Origin: Streptococcus suis
GTDB lineage: Bacteria; Bacillota; Bacilli; Lactobacillales; Streptococcaceae
Length of the DNA stretch: 58,355 nucleotides
NCBI RefSeq assembly: GCF_002960445.1
Contig: NZ_POJD01000170.1
Coordinates: 1-58,355 of the forward strand
Reading direction: 5' to 3'
Shown: positions 44,996 through 55,454 of the stretch, piece after piece
Numbering within the stretch: the stretch's first letter is position 1
Layout of the letters: each line of letters opens with the position of its first letter
Translations under genes and position numbers: made by a program
The notes under the pieces: model-generated
The model's database searches: none
What the model saw: only the letters and a program-made list of their open reading frames with translations
Told to the model about the DNA's origin: nothing

Positions 44996-47900
44996 TTATT
45001 TTCCTGTAAAATAGCGAACTGCTGAAACAAACAATCCTTGGTCTTTCTTACCTGGAATATTTTGGAAAAGACCGTCCTCGTAACGCTCCGAATGCCCCAT
45101 TTTCCCGATGATTTGTCCGTTACGACTGGTAATGCCCTCAATAGCATGGCTAGAACCGTTTGGATTGTACTTAGAATCCATGCTTGGCTGACCTGCAAAG
45201 TCAACGTATTGGCTGAAAATCTGACCATTATCTCGCAAGATAGCGAATTCCTCGTCCGTCACTACAAACTTTCCTTCCCCGTGAGAAACTGGAATAGCGT
45301 GAATGTCGCCGACTTGGACACCTGCCAACCACGGTGAGTTGACATTGGCAATCCGCGTTTCCACCATTTTAGCAACGTGTTGGTTGGCATCGTTGTAGAA
45401 GAGGGTCGGACTAGTTTCACCCGCCTCCTCAAAGTTACCATACGGCAGCAAGCCTGATTTGACAAGGGCCTGGAAGCCATTGCAGATACCGATGATGAGG
45501 CCACCTTTTTCGATAAAGTTGTCAATAGCAGAGCGGACCTTGGCGTTTCGTAAGATAGTCACGATAAACTTAGCAGACCCGTCTGGCTCATCTGCAGCCG
45601 AGAATCCACCTGCAAAGAATAGAATATTGGCTTTGGCAATATTGTCAACCATGGTGTCAACGGACCGTTCAATACTTGCTGCATCCAAAGTCACAAATGG
45701 AACAAGGTTGACTTTTGCACCAGCCTGTTCAAAGGCTTTGGCGGAGTCGTATTCTGAGTTGGTACCTGGGAAGACTGGAATGTAAACTACAGGTACTTCA
45801 ACGTCTTCTTTTGCTTTTATAACCGCTGAACCTGTGACTGCTGGAACATCCTGTAAGTCAGTCGCCTGTTCAAATTCTGTTGGGTAAACTTCTTCTAGTT
45901 TACCCTCAAAGGCTACCTGCAAGTCCTGTCCAGCAAGGTTGACACCATTGACAAGCAGTGTAAAGTCTGTTGTCGTTTGACCGATTTTCACAGCATCTGG
46001 AATGTTTTCTTTCGATGTGAAGACAAAGCCACCGAGCTGGCCTGTCAAACTAGTTTCAAGCTCCGCCAACTCGATTTCTGCACCAAACTGGTTACCAAAG
46101 GACATGAGGGCTAGACTTTCTAAGACACCGCCATACTTGACTGCGCTAGCAGCCGTAATCACATAAGCGCTCTGCCATTTTTCAAAAGTCTCAAAATTAG
46201 ACTTGATCAAGGCAAAATCAATGTCTTCTGACAAGGCTTGGCCTGGTAGGTAATAAATGTGCTCGCCAGCCGCCTTGAACTCAGGTGAGAGGACCTTACG
46301 GCTGTCTGCCGTTGTCACACCAAAGGCAACCAGGGTCGGCGGAACTGTCAAGTCCTCAAAGGTACCAGACATGGAATCCTTGCCACCGATAGAAGGCAGG
46401 CCAAGCTGGATCTGAGCCTCGATAGAGCCGAGTAGAGCTGCCACTGGCTGACCAAAACGCTCTGCCTGCTTGTCCATGCGCTGGAAATACTCCTGATAGG
46501 AGAAGCGAGCCTTGGACCAGTTGGCGCCTGTTGCCACCAAACGAGCTGTCGCTTCAATGACCGCATAGGCAGCCCCGTGGTAAGGTGACCAATCTGCCAG
46601 ATAGGGATGATAGCCCTGAGCCATGACAGAGGCCGTTGTCGTCACACCGTGTTGGACAGGTAACTTTTGTACCGAACTTTCTGTCGGAGTCAACTGGTGG
46701 CGACCTCCGAGTGGGTGGTTGACAGTTGAACGACCAACAGATGAGTCAAAAATCGTCTGTAAACCTTTCTGACTGGCGTGGTTGAGGTCTGATAGAAGGT
46801 CTTTCAAGTCCTCCTGTAGCGTTTCGACAGATGTTGTACGTGTTTCTGGCAAGTTGACAGGACTGTCAACTACCTTGGCATCAACGACTACGCGCACACC
46901 ATTGGTATCTAGGAAGGAACGTTCTAAATCAACAATGGTTTGTCCATTCCAGGTCATGACCAAGTTTGGTTTCTCAGTGACTTTAGCTACGACAACCGCA
47001 TGGATATTTTCCTGACGGCAGGCTACGATGAAAGCATCTACGTCCTCTGGACGGACAACGACACTCATCCGCTCTTGTGATTCCGAAATAGCAATTTCTG
47101 TCCCGTTCAAACCTGCATACTTGAGTGGAACCTTGTCCAAATCAATTTCAAGACCGTCAGCCAATTCTCCGATTGCTACGCAGACACCGCCTGCACCAAA
47201 GTCATTGGATTTTTTAATCAAGCGAGTCACGGCACCATTGCGGAACAAACGCTGAATTTTGCGTTCTTCAATGGCATTTCCTTTTTGGACTTCCGCGCCA
47301 GCTGTTTCGACAGACTCAACTGTCTGTACCTTGGACGAGCCAGTTGCCCCGCCGATACCGTCGCGACCTGTTTTGCCTCCTAACAAGATGACCACATCGC
47401 CTGCGACTGGTTTTTCTCGGACCACATTTTCCTTTGGAGCTGCACCGACTACGGCACCCAACTCCATACGTTTTGCGACAAATCCTGGATGGAAATATTC
47501 ACGCACATAGGTGGTCGCAAGACCGATTTGGTTACCGTATGAAGAATAACCATGTGCTGCTGTTTTAGAAATGATTTGCTGTGGCAATTTCCCTGAGCGA
47601 GTTGCTGTCAGAGGTTGGGTAATATCGCCCGCACCTGAAATCCGCATGGCTTGATAAACATAAGAACGACCTGACAAAGGATCACGAATGGCTCCACCGA
47701 TACAGGTTGCGGCTCCACCCAAAGGCTCGATTTCTGTTGGGTGATTGTGGGTTTCATTCTTGAACATGAGAAGCCATGGCTCTTTTACGCCGTCCACATC
47801 CACTTCGATCTCCACCGAGCAGGCATTGATTTCATCTGACACTTCCATATCATCCAACCGGCCGTTGGCCCGCTCGTAACGACCAAAAATTGTCGCCATA

Positions 47901-48715
47901 TCCATCAATGTCTGAGGCTTTTCTGTCCGACCTAACTCTGTTCGCATAGCCAGGTACTTGTCATAAGTTGCCTGCAATTGCTTGTGGAATTTTGAAGCTG
48001 AAAAATCAATAGATCTCAGTTCTGTTTCAAAAGTCGTATGACGGCAGTGATCACTCCAATAGGTATCCAAGACCTTGAGCTCCGTCTCAGTTGGCACTCG
48101 ACCGATTGACTTGAAGTAGTCCTGAATGAAGAGCAAGTCTTCCACTTCCATAGCCAAGCCAGCCTCACGCTTGTAAGCCGCAAATTCCTCTGCCCCATAG
48201 CTATCAAAAAAGTCCAAGCTTGGAATAGTCGCATCTGACACCGAAAACTCCTGTGCCACCAAAGGAGCATCCAAGTCCTTAAAACGCGAATCCACAGGGT
48301 TCAGCAAATAGTTCTTGATAGCAGCTAACTCTTCTTCCCGCACATCGCCATTCAAGATATAGAGCTGACCTGTGTTGACACGCACCTCCTGACGACTGCC
48401 CAACAAGAGAAGGGCCTCCTGACTGCTGGCCGCCCGCTGATCGAACTGCCCAGGAAGAGCCTCAATCGCAAAATAAGTAGCCCCCTCCAAGCCCAGTTCC
48501 GCTTCTGACAAGACCTTGTCCGTCACCTGCTCGGTAAAGATATGCTTGATTGCCTGCTCCAGCAAGTCATCCTCAAGATTGAAAACATCGTACACCTGCA
48601 CCAGACGTACACTCGTCAAACTCGTCAGCTGCAAATTATGGGTCAACTCCTTGCGAAGAGCCTCCGCCTTAATCTGAAAATCCGCCTTCTTCTCAACAAA
48701 AATCCGCTTCGCCAT
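44996..48715 (-). CDS. purL: FGAM synthase, large single-chain PurL
   Basis: A 1239-residue formylglycinamidine ribonucleotide synthase of the large type, combining the ATP-using synthase and a C-terminal glutaminase (ICNGFQALVKSGLLPYG with the catalytic Cys; HGEGKF). The central ETHNHPTEIEPLGGAATCIG block is diagnostic. The ATG at 48713-48715 follows AAGGATTGG; an upstream open extension of 43 residues lies over the end of purC and is not real. There are no separate purS or purQ genes, consistent with this form. Confidence 0.98.
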   Translation of the reverse strand: MAKRIFVEKKADFQIKAEALRKELTHNLQLTSLTSVRLVQVYDVFNLEDDLLEQAIKHIFTEQVTDKVLSEAELGLEGATYFAIEALPGQFDQRAASSQEALLLLGSRQEVRVNTGQLYILNGDVREEELAAIKNYLLNPVDSRFKDLDAPLVAQEFSVSDATIPSLDFFDSYGAEEFAAYKREAGLAMEVEDLLFIQDYFKSIGRVPTETELKVLDTYWSDHCRHTTFETELRSIDFSASKFHKQLQATYDKYLAMRTELGRTEKPQTLMDMATIFGRYERANGRLDDMEVSDEINACSVEIEVDVDGVKEPWLLMFKNETHNHPTEIEPLGGAATCIGGAIRDPLSGRSYVYQAMRISGAGDITQPLTATRSGKLPQQIISKTAAHGYSSYGNQIGLATTYVREYFHPGFVAKRMELGAVVGAAPKENVVREKPVAGDVVILLGGKTGRDGIGGATGSSKVQTVESVETAGAEVQKGNAIEERKIQRLFRNGAVTRLIKKSNDFGAGGVCVAIGELADGLEIDLDKVPLKYAGLNGTEIAISESQERMSVVVRPEDVDAFIVACRQENIHAVVVAKVTEKPNLVMTWNGQTIVDLERSFLDTNGVRVVVDAKVVDSPVNLPETRTTSVETLQEDLKDLLSDLNHASQKGLQTIFDSSVGRSTVNHPLGGRHQLTPTESSVQKLPVQHGVTTTASVMAQGYHPYLADWSPYHGAAYAVIEATARLVATGANWSKARFSYQEYFQRMDKQAERFGQPVAALLGSIEAQIQLGLPSIGGKDSMSGTFEDLTVPPTLVAFGVTTADSRKVLSPEFKAAGEHIYYLPGQALSEDIDFALIKSNFETFEKWQSAYVITAASAVKYGGVLESLALMSFGNQFGAEIELAELETSLTGQLGGFVFTSKENIPDAVKIGQTTTDFTLLVNGVNLAGQDLQVAFEGKLEEVYPTEFEQATDLQDVPAVTGSAVIKAKEDVEVPVVYIPVFPGTNSEYDSAKAFEQAGAKVNLVPFVTLDAASIERSVDTMVDNIAKANILFFAGGFSAADEPDGSAKFIVTILRNAKVRSAIDNFIEKGGLIIGICNGFQALVKSGLLPYGNFEEAGETSPTLFYNDANQHVAKMVETRIANVNSPWLAGVQVGDIHAIPVSHGEGKFVVTDEEFAILRDNGQIFSQYVDFAGQPSMDSKYNPNGSSHAIEGITSRNGQIIGKMGHSERYEDGLFQNIPGKKDQGLFVSAVRYFTGK

Positions 48716-48726
48716 TTTTCCAATCC

Positions 48727-49434
48727 TTACTGAACTTCTTGTAATTTTGCCAATACGACCTCGTAAACCTCGGTCAACTCCCCGAGACCCCGACGGAAAA
48801 CATCCTTGTCCATATGGTTGCCATCCGCATCCCACAAACGACAATTATCAGGCGAAAACTCATCCGCCAATAAAATCTGACCAGACGAGTCGACCCCAAA
48901 TTCTAGCTTGAAGTCCACCAAAGTCAGCCCAATCTGTGCAAACAAGTCCTTCAAGAACCCATTGATTCGTCTTGTTTCTTCCTTGATATAGGCGATTTGA
49001 TCCTGACTAGCCAGTTCTAGAAAGGCAATGTGTTCATCATTGATAAAAGGATCATCCAATTCATCTTTTTTATAGTAAAATTCCACGATTGGAGTGCTTA
49101 ATGTGATACCTTCCTCCACACCGAATCGTTTTGAGAAAGATCCAGCTGTCACATTTCGCAAAACCACCTCAAGAGGAATGATCTCCACCTTCTTATTCAA
49201 CTGCTCCGTATCCGACAAGCGCTTGACAAAATGCGTCTTGACACCAGCTTCATTCAACTTTTCAAAAATCAAAGATGAAATCAGATTGTTGATCCGGCCC
49301 TTACCCACAATCTGTTCTTTCTTACCACCATTAAAAGCCGTCACCTGATCCTTATAGACCGCAACAATCTGGTCACTATCATCCGTAGCGTAGATGTCTT
49401 TGGCTTTTCCTGAATAGAGAAGGTCTGTTTTCAT
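48727..49434 (-). CDS. purC: SAICAR synthetase
   Basis: A 235-residue SAICAR synthase joining aspartate to CAIR. It begins [38 protein letters not shown] and [14 protein letters not shown] motifs are present. It heads the first pur operon (purC-L-F-M-N-H) behind a promoter with PurBox-like sites. Confidence 0.98.
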   Translation of the reverse strand: MKTDLLYSGKAKDIYATDDSDQIVAVYKDQVTAFNGGKKEQIVGKGRINNLISSLIFEKLNEAGVKTHFVKRLSDTEQLNKKVEIIPLEVVLRNVTAGSFSKRFGVEEGITLSTPIVEFYYKKDELDDPFINDEHIAFLELASQDQIAYIKEETRRINGFLKDLFAQIGLTLVDFKLEFGVDSSGQILLADEFSPDNCRLWDADGNHMDKDVFRRGLGELTEVYEVVLAKLQEVQ

Positions 49435-49437
49435 GAG

Positions 49438-49450
49438 AATGTTCGCCTTT
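49438..49450 (-). promoter_or_regulatory. Candidate PurR-type site near the purC start
   Basis: AAAGGCGAACATT matches the PurBox AWWWCCGAACWWT at 11 of 13. A further 11-of-13 match, AAAACCGTATAAT, lies at 49508-49520 upstream of the -35. The two flank the purC promoter. The proximal site overlaps the ribosome binding site, an unusual place for an activator box. Confidence 0.4.
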
Positions 49451-49476
49451 CATAAAATATTCTAGTCTTTTCGTTT

Positions 49477-49505
49477 ATTCTAACATAGAACATTCGTCTA
49501 TACAA
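49477..49505 (-). promoter_or_regulatory. purC operon promoter
   Basis: On the minus strand, -35 TTGTAT (49500-49505), a 17 bp spacer and -10 TAGAAT (49477-49482), the latter preceded by TGT, an extended -10. Confidence 0.7.
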
Positions 49506-49540
49506 GAATTATACGGTTTTTTGTATCAAAACAAAGAAAA

Positions 49541-49561
49541 ACGCCCGTAAACTACGAACGT
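49541..49561 (-). terminator. Terminator of plsX-acpP
   Basis: ACG-T-TCGTAGTTTACG-G-GCGT followed by TTTTTC on the minus strand. The hairpin contains the stop codon of the acyl carrier protein gene. Confidence 0.75.
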
Positions 49562-49800
49562 TTTTTAAATTCTTCATAAATAAAATCCACAATATCAGAT
49601 AAGGTTTCAAATCGTTCAATGGCCGCATCCGGCACATCTACTCCGAACTCATCCTCTAAGGTCAGGACAAATTCCATAATTTCCACCGAATCTGCAGCAA
49701 TATTATCTGCCAAGGTAGACTCAGGTTGCACTTGGAAGTCTTCACCCTTTTCATCCTGAATCAATTCAACAACCCGCTGATAGACCTGTTCTCTAGTCAT
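49552..49800 (-). CDS. acpP: Acyl carrier protein
   Basis: An 82-residue carrier. The phosphopantetheine attachment site is Ser38 in [10 protein letters not shown] (DSV in place of the usual DSL). It overlaps plsX by 8 bp. Streptococci usually have a second ACP in the main fab cluster; this plsX-linked copy is likely the one serving phospholipid synthesis. Other uses cannot be excluded. Confidence 0.93.
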   Translation of the reverse strand: MTREQVYQRVVELIQDEKGEDFQVQPESTLADNIAADSVEIMEFVLTLEDEFGVDVPDAAIERFETLSDIVDFIYEEFKKRS

Positions 49801-50800
49801 TGTTTTCCTCCACTACTGAAAATTTCGCCACTGATTTCTCAACAATGCCCGCTTCCAAAATCGAACGTGTCTGCTTAATCGTATAGAAAATTGATTGAGC
49901 ATCACTAGACCCGTGAGCCTTGATAACCGGAGCCTTCAGTCCGAGCAAGACAGCACCACCAGCTTTCTTATAGTCCATAGCCCCCAAGGCCTTTTTCAAG
50001 GTTGGTTTAACCAGCAAGCCACCCAATTTAGCACGCAGACCACCATTCTTGATTGAGCCAGTCAACTGACCAACGATGGATTTTGCAGTCCCTTCAACTG
50101 TTTTCAGCACAGCGTTTCCCGTGAAACCATCCGTCACGACCACATCCGCCACACTGTTGAGCAACTCACGCGCCTCCACATTCCCGATAAAGTTAATCGC
50201 CTTGTCTTCCGCCAAGAGTTTATAGGCTTCTTGGTGAACTGGTGTGCCCTTGGTATCTTCCGTACCGTTGTTCAAAAGTCCCACACGAGGTTGTTTGACC
50301 CCACGCACATGCTCCGCGTAAAATGAGCCAAGGATAGCATACTGATAGAGGTGATGAGCTGTATTTTCAGCATTTGCCCCCAAGTCCATCATATCAAATC
50401 CCTTACCGTCCATAGTCGGCAAGGTAGACATAAGACCAGGACGGTCGATGTTCTTGATGCGACCGACCACAAAGACGCCTGCCGCCAAAAGAGCACCTGT
50501 ATTTCCAGCTGACAAGACCGCATCTGCTTGGCCATCCTTGACAGCCTTGGTCGCTAGGACCATAGAAGCCTCTTTCTTCCGACGAATGGCCTTGACAGGC
50601 TCATCATCTGAATTGATTTTCTCAGTCGTATGGACGATGCTGACACGCTCAGTCGCTGTCAAATACTGCTTGATTTTTGCCTCATCACCATACAATTGAA
50701 TGTCAATGTCTGGAAAGGCAGCCAAGGCTTGATTGACACCTTCTACCACCGCCTGAGGGGCGTGGTCCCCACCCATAGCATCTACTGCAATACGTTTCAT
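49793..50800 (-). CDS. plsX: Phosphate acyltransferase PlsX
   Basis: A 335-residue enzyme converting acyl-ACP to acyl phosphate for phosphatidic acid synthesis. It begins [20 protein letters not shown] and shows [19 protein letters not shown] and [16 protein letters not shown]. It overlaps the ACP gene that provides its substrate. GAAGGAAATAG precedes the ATG. Confidence 0.97.
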   Translation of the reverse strand: MKRIAVDAMGGDHAPQAVVEGVNQALAAFPDIDIQLYGDEAKIKQYLTATERVSIVHTTEKINSDDEPVKAIRRKKEASMVLATKAVKDGQADAVLSAGNTGALLAAGVFVVGRIKNIDRPGLMSTLPTMDGKGFDMMDLGANAENTAHHLYQYAILGSFYAEHVRGVKQPRVGLLNNGTEDTKGTPVHQEAYKLLAEDKAINFIGNVEARELLNSVADVVVTDGFTGNAVLKTVEGTAKSIVGQLTGSIKNGGLRAKLGGLLVKPTLKKALGAMDYKKAGGAVLLGLKAPVIKAHGSSDAQSIFYTIKQTRSILEAGIVEKSVAKFSVVEENND

Positions 50801-50832
50801 CTATCTATTTCCTTCACTTTAGTCTTAGAGAT

Positions 50833-50841
50833 ATTATAGCA
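50833..50841 (-). promoter_or_regulatory. plsX extended -10 promoter
   Basis: TGCTATAAT on the minus strand, 33 bp before the plsX start. No strong -35 is seen. It lies about 45 bp after the recO hairpin. Confidence 0.6.
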
Positions 50842-50886
50842 CGATTTCAGCTTTTTTCCTATTATTGAAAATAGCAGAGCAACAAA

Positions 50887-50912
50887 ACAGCCCTCTCCGT
50901 TGAAAAGGCTGT
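50887..50912 (-). terminator. Hairpin after recO
   Basis: ACAGCC and GGCTGT pair around a purine-rich loop, followed by TTTTGTTG on the minus strand. It is a moderate terminator for araT-recO. Confidence 0.55.
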
Positions 50913-50923
50913 CTCTATAGGAT

Positions 50924-51688
50924 TTATTTTTCTGGCTTCATAATCTGCCCCCAAGAAGACAAATCATCTATAAATTTCTTGGATTTCAAGTGAATCCCCA
51001 CATATTCCTCGTACAGTTGGTCAATAAAAAGCCGTAATTTTCGCTTCATCTCAGTCTTGATGGAAATGGTTTCCAGCTCATCAAAGGAAATAGCCTGAAA
51101 TTGATCAAGTAGATAGGGAACATTGGGATCCAGATAAGCCCGTCGCTCATCTTGTTGATAGTGTTGCGGACACAAGACACCGCTGTACTTGTAGGAATAG
51201 TCAAAAGGCAGACCGACCCGATGACAAAAAGCACACTCGTGAAAATTCAAACTGACACCAAAACGTCCCAAGAGCTGAATTTCAAAGATATTGGTCAAAA
51301 TTTCATAGTCCAAACCTGACTCCATCAATTCTAAAGTCTTGACCAAAAATGCAAAGAGAGCTGGGTCATAGACCTTGTCCTGCAAGGCAGCATCTGCCAA
51401 GGCTAAGATGTAGGTAGCATAGCTAAGCTTGAAAATATCACCGTTAATACTCTTAAATGGCTGTACCTGATGAAAATCTTCGATATAAGACAGACCATCA
51501 TCATTGATTTTAACGATAAAATCCGCAAAAGTCAAAGGTTGGATAGAAGCTACCAGCTTAGACTTAGAGGCATGTTTCACGAAAAACATTCGCTTGCCAG
51601 CCTTCTCCGTAAAAATCTTGACCAGCTTGTCATCTTCTCGAAAATTCCGATTGTAAAGGACTAATCCCCTGGTTTCAATTCGTTCCAT
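50924..51688 (-). CDS. recO: DNA repair protein RecO
   Basis: A 254-residue RecO that loads RecA onto SSB-coated gaps with RecR. The N-terminal OB fold starts [20 protein letters not shown]. The C-terminal part has a zinc-ribbon-like [11 protein letters not shown]...CPQH. Its start overlaps the aminotransferase gene by 14 bp, a common streptococcal pairing. Confidence 0.95.
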   Translation of the reverse strand: MERIETRGLVLYNRNFREDDKLVKIFTEKAGKRMFFVKHASKSKLVASIQPLTFADFIVKINDDGLSYIEDFHQVQPFKSINGDIFKLSYATYILALADAALQDKVYDPALFAFLVKTLELMESGLDYEILTNIFEIQLLGRFGVSLNFHECAFCHRVGLPFDYSYKYSGVLCPQHYQQDERRAYLDPNVPYLLDQFQAISFDELETISIKTEMKRKLRLFIDQLYEEYVGIHLKSKKFIDDLSSWGQIMKPEK

Positions 51689-52853
51689 TTTCTTCCAGAT
51701 ATTCCTTCAAACGAGCCATGGCCGTCTGAATGGTGTCCATACTAGCCGCATAGGAAATCCGCACATAGCCCTCTCCATATTGACCAAAGGCCGCACCTGG
51801 AATAAAGGCCACCGCTTTCTTTCTCGCAAAGTCCTGCAAGAAGCTAAAGGAATCTTGATTGTAGCCCGCAGGGATTTTTGCAAAGATATAGAAAGCACCG
51901 TCAGGCTTGATAATTTTGAAGCCCAAGTCCGTCATCTTCTCGATGATGTAATCCCGACGCTTGACATATTCCGCCCGCATCGGCAAAGCGTCATCCTTAC
52001 CGTTTTTCAAGGCCTCAACCGCACCATACTGCATAGCAGTTGACGCCGCCGTTACAAGATACTGGTGGCTCTTGATAATTTGAGCGATGATGGGAGCCTG
52101 ACTCATAATCAAGCCAATCCGCCAACCTGTCATGGCATGAGACTTGGACAAGCCCTGAATCAAAATGGTCTGTTCTGGCAAAAACTCCGCAATCGAAGTA
52201 TGAGGCTGACCAGTATAAGTCAACTCCGCATAAACCTCATCCGACAAGACAAAGATAGGGTACTTACGCAAAACATCCGCGAAAGCTTGGATTTGTTCTC
52301 GTGAATAAGTCACACCCGTTGGATTGGCAGGATAGTTTAGAATAACTGCTTTAAGTTTATCTCCCTGCTCAATAATAGCCTCTTCCAACATCTCTGGCGT
52401 CAAGACAAAGCTATTAGCTGTCGTGTCAATTTCAACAACATCAGCACCCACCATGTTGACAATAGGCTCATAGCCAGGATAGGCAGGGGCAGGCAGAAGA
52501 ACTGTATCCCCAGCCTCTAAAATAGCAACCAAGCTGGCTGATAAGGCCTCTGTCGCACCAATCGTAGACAGAACCTCTGTTTCTGGATTGTAGTGCAAGT
52601 TGTATTTTTCTGCCACAAACTCAGCCGCAGCCTGACGCAACTCCAAAAGACCAGCCATCCCTGTATAATAGCTCTTGTTAGCATCAATGGCAGCCTTGGC
52701 TGCCTCTTTAACATGGTCTGGCGTTGTAAAATCAGGCTCTCCCAAAGTTAATTTTAAAATCCCAGGAACGTCTGAAATGGACTGATCAAACTGACGAATC
52801 ATCGAAACCTCGATACGGTCTAAATTCTTATTAAAACGGTCATGTAACTTCAT
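51675..52853 (-). CDS. araT: Aromatic/aspartate-type aminotransferase
   Basis: A 392-residue class I PLP aminotransferase. The PLP lysine lies in [13 protein letters not shown] at about 233-245. NYPANPTGV and LSDEVYAEL precede it and YVRISYAAS follows. Streptococcal homologues in this position are called AraT, acting on aromatic amino acids; the substrate is not proved by sequence. The ATG at 52851-52853 follows GGGGG; an ATG seven codons upstream has no ribosome binding site. The 5' UTR of about 140 nt has two small hairpins. Confidence 0.9.
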   Translation of the reverse strand: MKLHDRFNKNLDRIEVSMIRQFDQSISDVPGILKLTLGEPDFTTPDHVKEAAKAAIDANKSYYTGMAGLLELRQAAAEFVAEKYNLHYNPETEVLSTIGATEALSASLVAILEAGDTVLLPAPAYPGYEPIVNMVGADVVEIDTTANSFVLTPEMLEEAIIEQGDKLKAVILNYPANPTGVTYSREQIQAFADVLRKYPIFVLSDEVYAELTYTGQPHTSIAEFLPEQTILIQGLSKSHAMTGWRIGLIMSQAPIIAQIIKSHQYLVTAASTAMQYGAVEALKNGKDDALPMRAEYVKRRDYIIEKMTDLGFKIIKPDGAFYIFAKIPAGYNQDSFSFLQDFARKKAVAFIPGAAFGQYGEGYVRISYAASMDTIQTAMARLKEYLEENGTN

Positions 52854-52995
52854 AGCTAGCCCCCATAAACTCATAATTGTATTCGAACTAAAAAGCTAGT
52901 GATTTAGATAAATCCCCTTGAAGTCCTACCGACTTCCGTGCAGATTTCCTAAAATCATACGATTTTCTTAACGTTCTCATTACTTGTATAAGAAC

Positions 52996-53004
52996 ATTAT
53001 ACCA
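52996..53004 (-). promoter_or_regulatory. araT-recO extended -10 promoter
   Basis: TGGTATAAT on the minus strand starts at the end of the T-run of the prs terminator, giving a leader of about 140 nt. The leader contains GAAGTC-N5-GACTTC and AAAATCGTATGATTTT hairpins. Confidence 0.6.
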
Positions 53005-53008
53005 AAAA

Positions 53009-53028
53009 GAAGAGCCCAACGGCTCTTC
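53009..53028 (-). terminator. Terminator of prs
   Basis: GAAGAGCC-GTTG-GGCTCTTC, a perfect 8 bp stem, followed by TTTTTGG on the minus strand. Confidence 0.9.
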
Positions 53029-53034
53029 CAACTA

Positions 53035-54003
53035 TTATTTGGCAATCTTTGTTTCAAATAGAGGTGATAGTGGACGTTTTTCATGTATCCGAATAATGGC
53101 ATCCGCCAGTAAATCAGCTGTCGAAATATGCTCAATCTTATCAATCAAACGTTCCTGAGGAATTTCTATTGTATCTAATACAACCAATTTTTCAATTGCT
53201 GATTTGCTAATATTATCCATAGCTGGTCCTGACAAAACAGGGTGGGTACAAGATGCATAGACAGCAGTTGCACCTGCCTCCGCCAAAGCATCTGCCGCAT
53301 GACAAATGGTACCAGCAGTGTCAATCATGTCATCAATCAAGATACAGGTCTTGCCTTTAATATCGCCAATAATGTTCATGACTTCCGACGTATTCATCTT
53401 ATCAACACTACGGCGTTTATCAATGATCGCAATCGGGGTCTTTAAGAATTGTGCTAATTTACGGGCACGTGTCACACCACCATGGTCTGGTGAAACAACC
53501 ACATAGCCATCACCTACCATACCGCGACGCTCAAAATAATCAGCAATCAAAGGAGCCCCCATCAGATGGTCCACTGGAATATCGAAGAAACCTTGAATTT
53601 GGGCAGCATGGAGGTCGATAGTCAATAAACGATCCACCCCAGCCGTTTCCAACATATTGGCAACCAATTTTGATGTGATTGGCTCACGAGCACGAGCCTT
53701 CCGATCCTGACGCGCATAGCCATAATATGGCATTACTACGTTTACTGATTCAGCAGATGCACGTTTTAACGCATCTACCATAATCAAAATTTCCATTAAG
53801 TTATCATTAACAGGTGAGCTGGTTGATTGAAGGATGAAAACATGAGTTCCACGAATTGATTCTTCAATATTTACTTGAATCTCACCATCTGAAAATTGAC
53901 GAACACTTGATTTTCCCAAAGGAATTCCTATTTTTTTCGACACTTGTCCAGCTAACTTCTGATTTGACGAAAGAGCGAACAATTTTAAGTCAGTAAACGC
54001 CAT
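53035..54003 (-). CDS. prs: Ribose-phosphate pyrophosphokinase (PRPP synthase)
   Basis: A 322-residue class I PRPP synthase that makes the precursor used by PurF and by pyrimidine, histidine and tryptophan routes. It shows [20 protein letters not shown], the catalytic [16 protein letters not shown], and the PRPP loop [20 protein letters not shown]. Normal length. Its nearness to the pur genes fits a purine supply role. Confidence 0.97.
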   Translation of the reverse strand: MAFTDLKLFALSSNQKLAGQVSKKIGIPLGKSSVRQFSDGEIQVNIEESIRGTHVFILQSTSSPVNDNLMEILIMVDALKRASAESVNVVMPYYGYARQDRKARAREPITSKLVANMLETAGVDRLLTIDLHAAQIQGFFDIPVDHLMGAPLIADYFERRGMVGDGYVVVSPDHGGVTRARKLAQFLKTPIAIIDKRRSVDKMNTSEVMNIIGDIKGKTCILIDDMIDTAGTICHAADALAEAGATAVYASCTHPVLSGPAMDNISKSAIEKLVVLDTIEIPQERLIDKIEHISTADLLADAIIRIHEKRPLSPLFETKIAK

Positions 54004-54033
54004 GACAGCCTCCTCTTTATTTCTACCTCTACT

Positions 54034-54062
54034 ATTCTAACGCTTTTTCTTTCATTTTTCAA
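54034..54062 (-). promoter_or_regulatory. prs promoter
   Basis: On the minus strand, -35 TTGAAA (54057-54062), a 17 bp spacer and -10 TAGAAT (54034-54039). The -35 begins just after the pcsB terminator T-run. Confidence 0.7.
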
Positions 54063-54068
54063 ACAAAA

Positions 54069-54095
54069 ATAGAACGCAGTGCAACTACGTTCTAT
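54069..54095 (-). terminator. Terminator of pcsB
   Basis: ATAGAACG-N11-CGTTCTAT followed by TTTTTG on the minus strand, eight bases past the pcsB stop codon. Confidence 0.85.
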
Positions 54096-54103
54096 GAAAT
54101 TTC

Positions 54104-55369
54104 TTAATATGGAGGATAAATGTAATAAACAGCACCCTCTGAGGTCGTTGTTGGGTTAAAGTAACCACCACGGTGGTTGCCAATGTAACGACGACCCATA
54201 TAGTTAGATTCTACGACCTGAATACTTGTAGAAGATTCTACCGCAGTAACAACCGCAACGTGACCATAGTAGCCACCAGTCCATACTGCAATTGCTCCAA
54301 CCTGTGGAGTTGAACCTGTACGGAAACCTTCAGCAGCTGCTGAAGCAAGCCAATGCTTCGCATCACCCCAATATGGACCAACCCATGAAAGTTGTGATTT
54401 TACACCCCACGTACATTCACCGACTGGATAAGATGAAGCATCAAAGGTAGCATTACGAGCTGCTGCTGAACTACCAGAACCAGTTGAAGATGAAGATGAT
54501 ACAGCTGGAGTAGAAACAGTTTGTGTAACAACAGGTTCACTAACTGTTACAGTTGCAGTAGATTCAGCTACTGCCGTTTCAACTGGTGCTGTTGCAACGA
54601 CTGGGGCCGCAACTGACGCTGCCTGTTGTGCAGCTAAAGCACGTTGTTGGGCTTCATATTCTGCCTGACGTGCAGCTGCCTGACGTGCAGCCTCTTCAGC
54701 AGCTGCCTTTTGCTCAAGCAAAGAATTTTTCTCATCTTCAGCAGTTGCTTTTTGAGCCGCAAGATTTAATTGAGCTACTTGTAATTCTGCCTGACGAACC
54801 TGTAATACCTGTGCATCATCTTCCAACTTTTGACGATTAGCAGCTAATGTATTGATAGCCTCTTGGTTAGCTTTCTGTTTTTCTACAATAACTTCTTTAT
54901 CTGTTTTTTGTTGTTCTAACATACGGTTGTTAGCGGCAACAATCTCACGCATAGCATTGACACGTGAAACAGCATCAACGATTGATTTTGAATCCAAAAT
55001 CGTATTGATATAACTAGATGCAGAACCATCCGTTTGAGCGCTACGTGCCTGTTCTTTCAAAGCACCATCACGTGAAACAATGTCAGCAGACAGACGTTCA
55101 ATATCAGCAGACAGCGCTTGTGATTCTGCTTCCAAACGAGTATTCTCTTCTGTTAATTTTGCCTGTTCAGCAACAATCTCATCTACTTGCCCCTGAATAA
55201 CATCAACCTGTTGTTGAGCTTCTGCTTGTTGAGCTGTAAGTTCACTGATTTGTTGGTTTTTAGCTGCAATCTGACTATCAATGTCATTTGCAACAATCAC
55301 AGCCACATCATTCAAACTTGTAAGAACGACTGTGCTTAACAATAATGTAGCTAAGATTTTTTTCTTCAT
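54104..55369 (-). CDS. pcsB: Peptidoglycan hydrolase PcsB (CHAP domain)
   Basis: A 421-residue secreted septum-splitting protein. It has a signal peptide at about 1-28 and a long coiled coil rich in Gln/Glu/Ala at about 30-245. An Ala/Ser/Thr/Val-rich linker spans to about 310, and a C-terminal CHAP domain starts at [20 protein letters not shown] with catalytic Cys and a later GHVAVV His. FtsEX is its activator in pneumococcus. It lies next to mreCD. The promoter region has a WalR-box-like direct repeat, fitting its known control by WalRK. Confidence 0.96.
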   Translation of the reverse strand: MKKKILATLLLSTVVLTSLNDVAVIVANDIDSQIAAKNQQISELTAQQAEAQQQVDVIQGQVDEIVAEQAKLTEENTRLEAESQALSADIERLSADIVSRDGALKEQARSAQTDGSASSYINTILDSKSIVDAVSRVNAMREIVAANNRMLEQQKTDKEVIVEKQKANQEAINTLAANRQKLEDDAQVLQVRQAELQVAQLNLAAQKATAEDEKNSLLEQKAAAEEAARQAAARQAEYEAQQRALAAQQAASVAAPVVATAPVETAVAESTATVTVSEPVVTQTVSTPAVSSSSSTGSGSSAAARNATFDASSYPVGECTWGVKSQLSWVGPYWGDAKHWLASAAAEGFRTGSTPQVGAIAVWTGGYYGHVAVVTAVESSTSIQVVESNYMGRRYIGNHRGGYFNPTTTSEGAVYYIYPPY

Positions 55370-55399
55370 AAACTAATACTAACTCCTCTATACTTTCTG

Positions 55400-55451
55400 A
55401 CTATACCATTTTAACAAAAAAATTGCGTAAGTATATTACGCAATTATTACA
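55400..55451 (-). promoter_or_regulatory. pcsB promoter with WalR-like box
   Basis: On the minus strand TGTAAT-N5-CGTAAT (55435-55451) matches the WalR/VicR direct repeat TGTWAH-N5-TGTWAH at all but one base. The extended -10 TGGTATAGT follows, with TATAGT at 55400-55405. The box overlaps the mreD terminator stem. Confidence 0.6.
55421..55445 (-). terminator. Terminator of mreCD
   Basis: AATTGCGTAA-TATAC-TTACGCAATT, a perfect 10 bp stem, followed on the minus strand by TTTTTTTG. Confidence 0.9.
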
Positions 55452-55454
55452 TTT

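Noticed and set aside
48716..48844. 43-residue N-terminal extension of PurL
   Set aside because: It overlaps the end of purC in another frame, has no ribosome binding site, and is absent from the usual PurL start MAKRIFVEKK.
49435..49551. Purine riboswitch upstream of purC
   Set aside because: The leader is only about 40 nt and lacks the three-way junction with conserved loops. PurR-type control is more plausible.
52865..52876. TTCGAATA-like sequence ahead of araT as a CIN box
   Set aside because: It lies within the leader downstream of a good extended -10 and only differs from many AT-rich stretches by chance. There is no supporting gene function.
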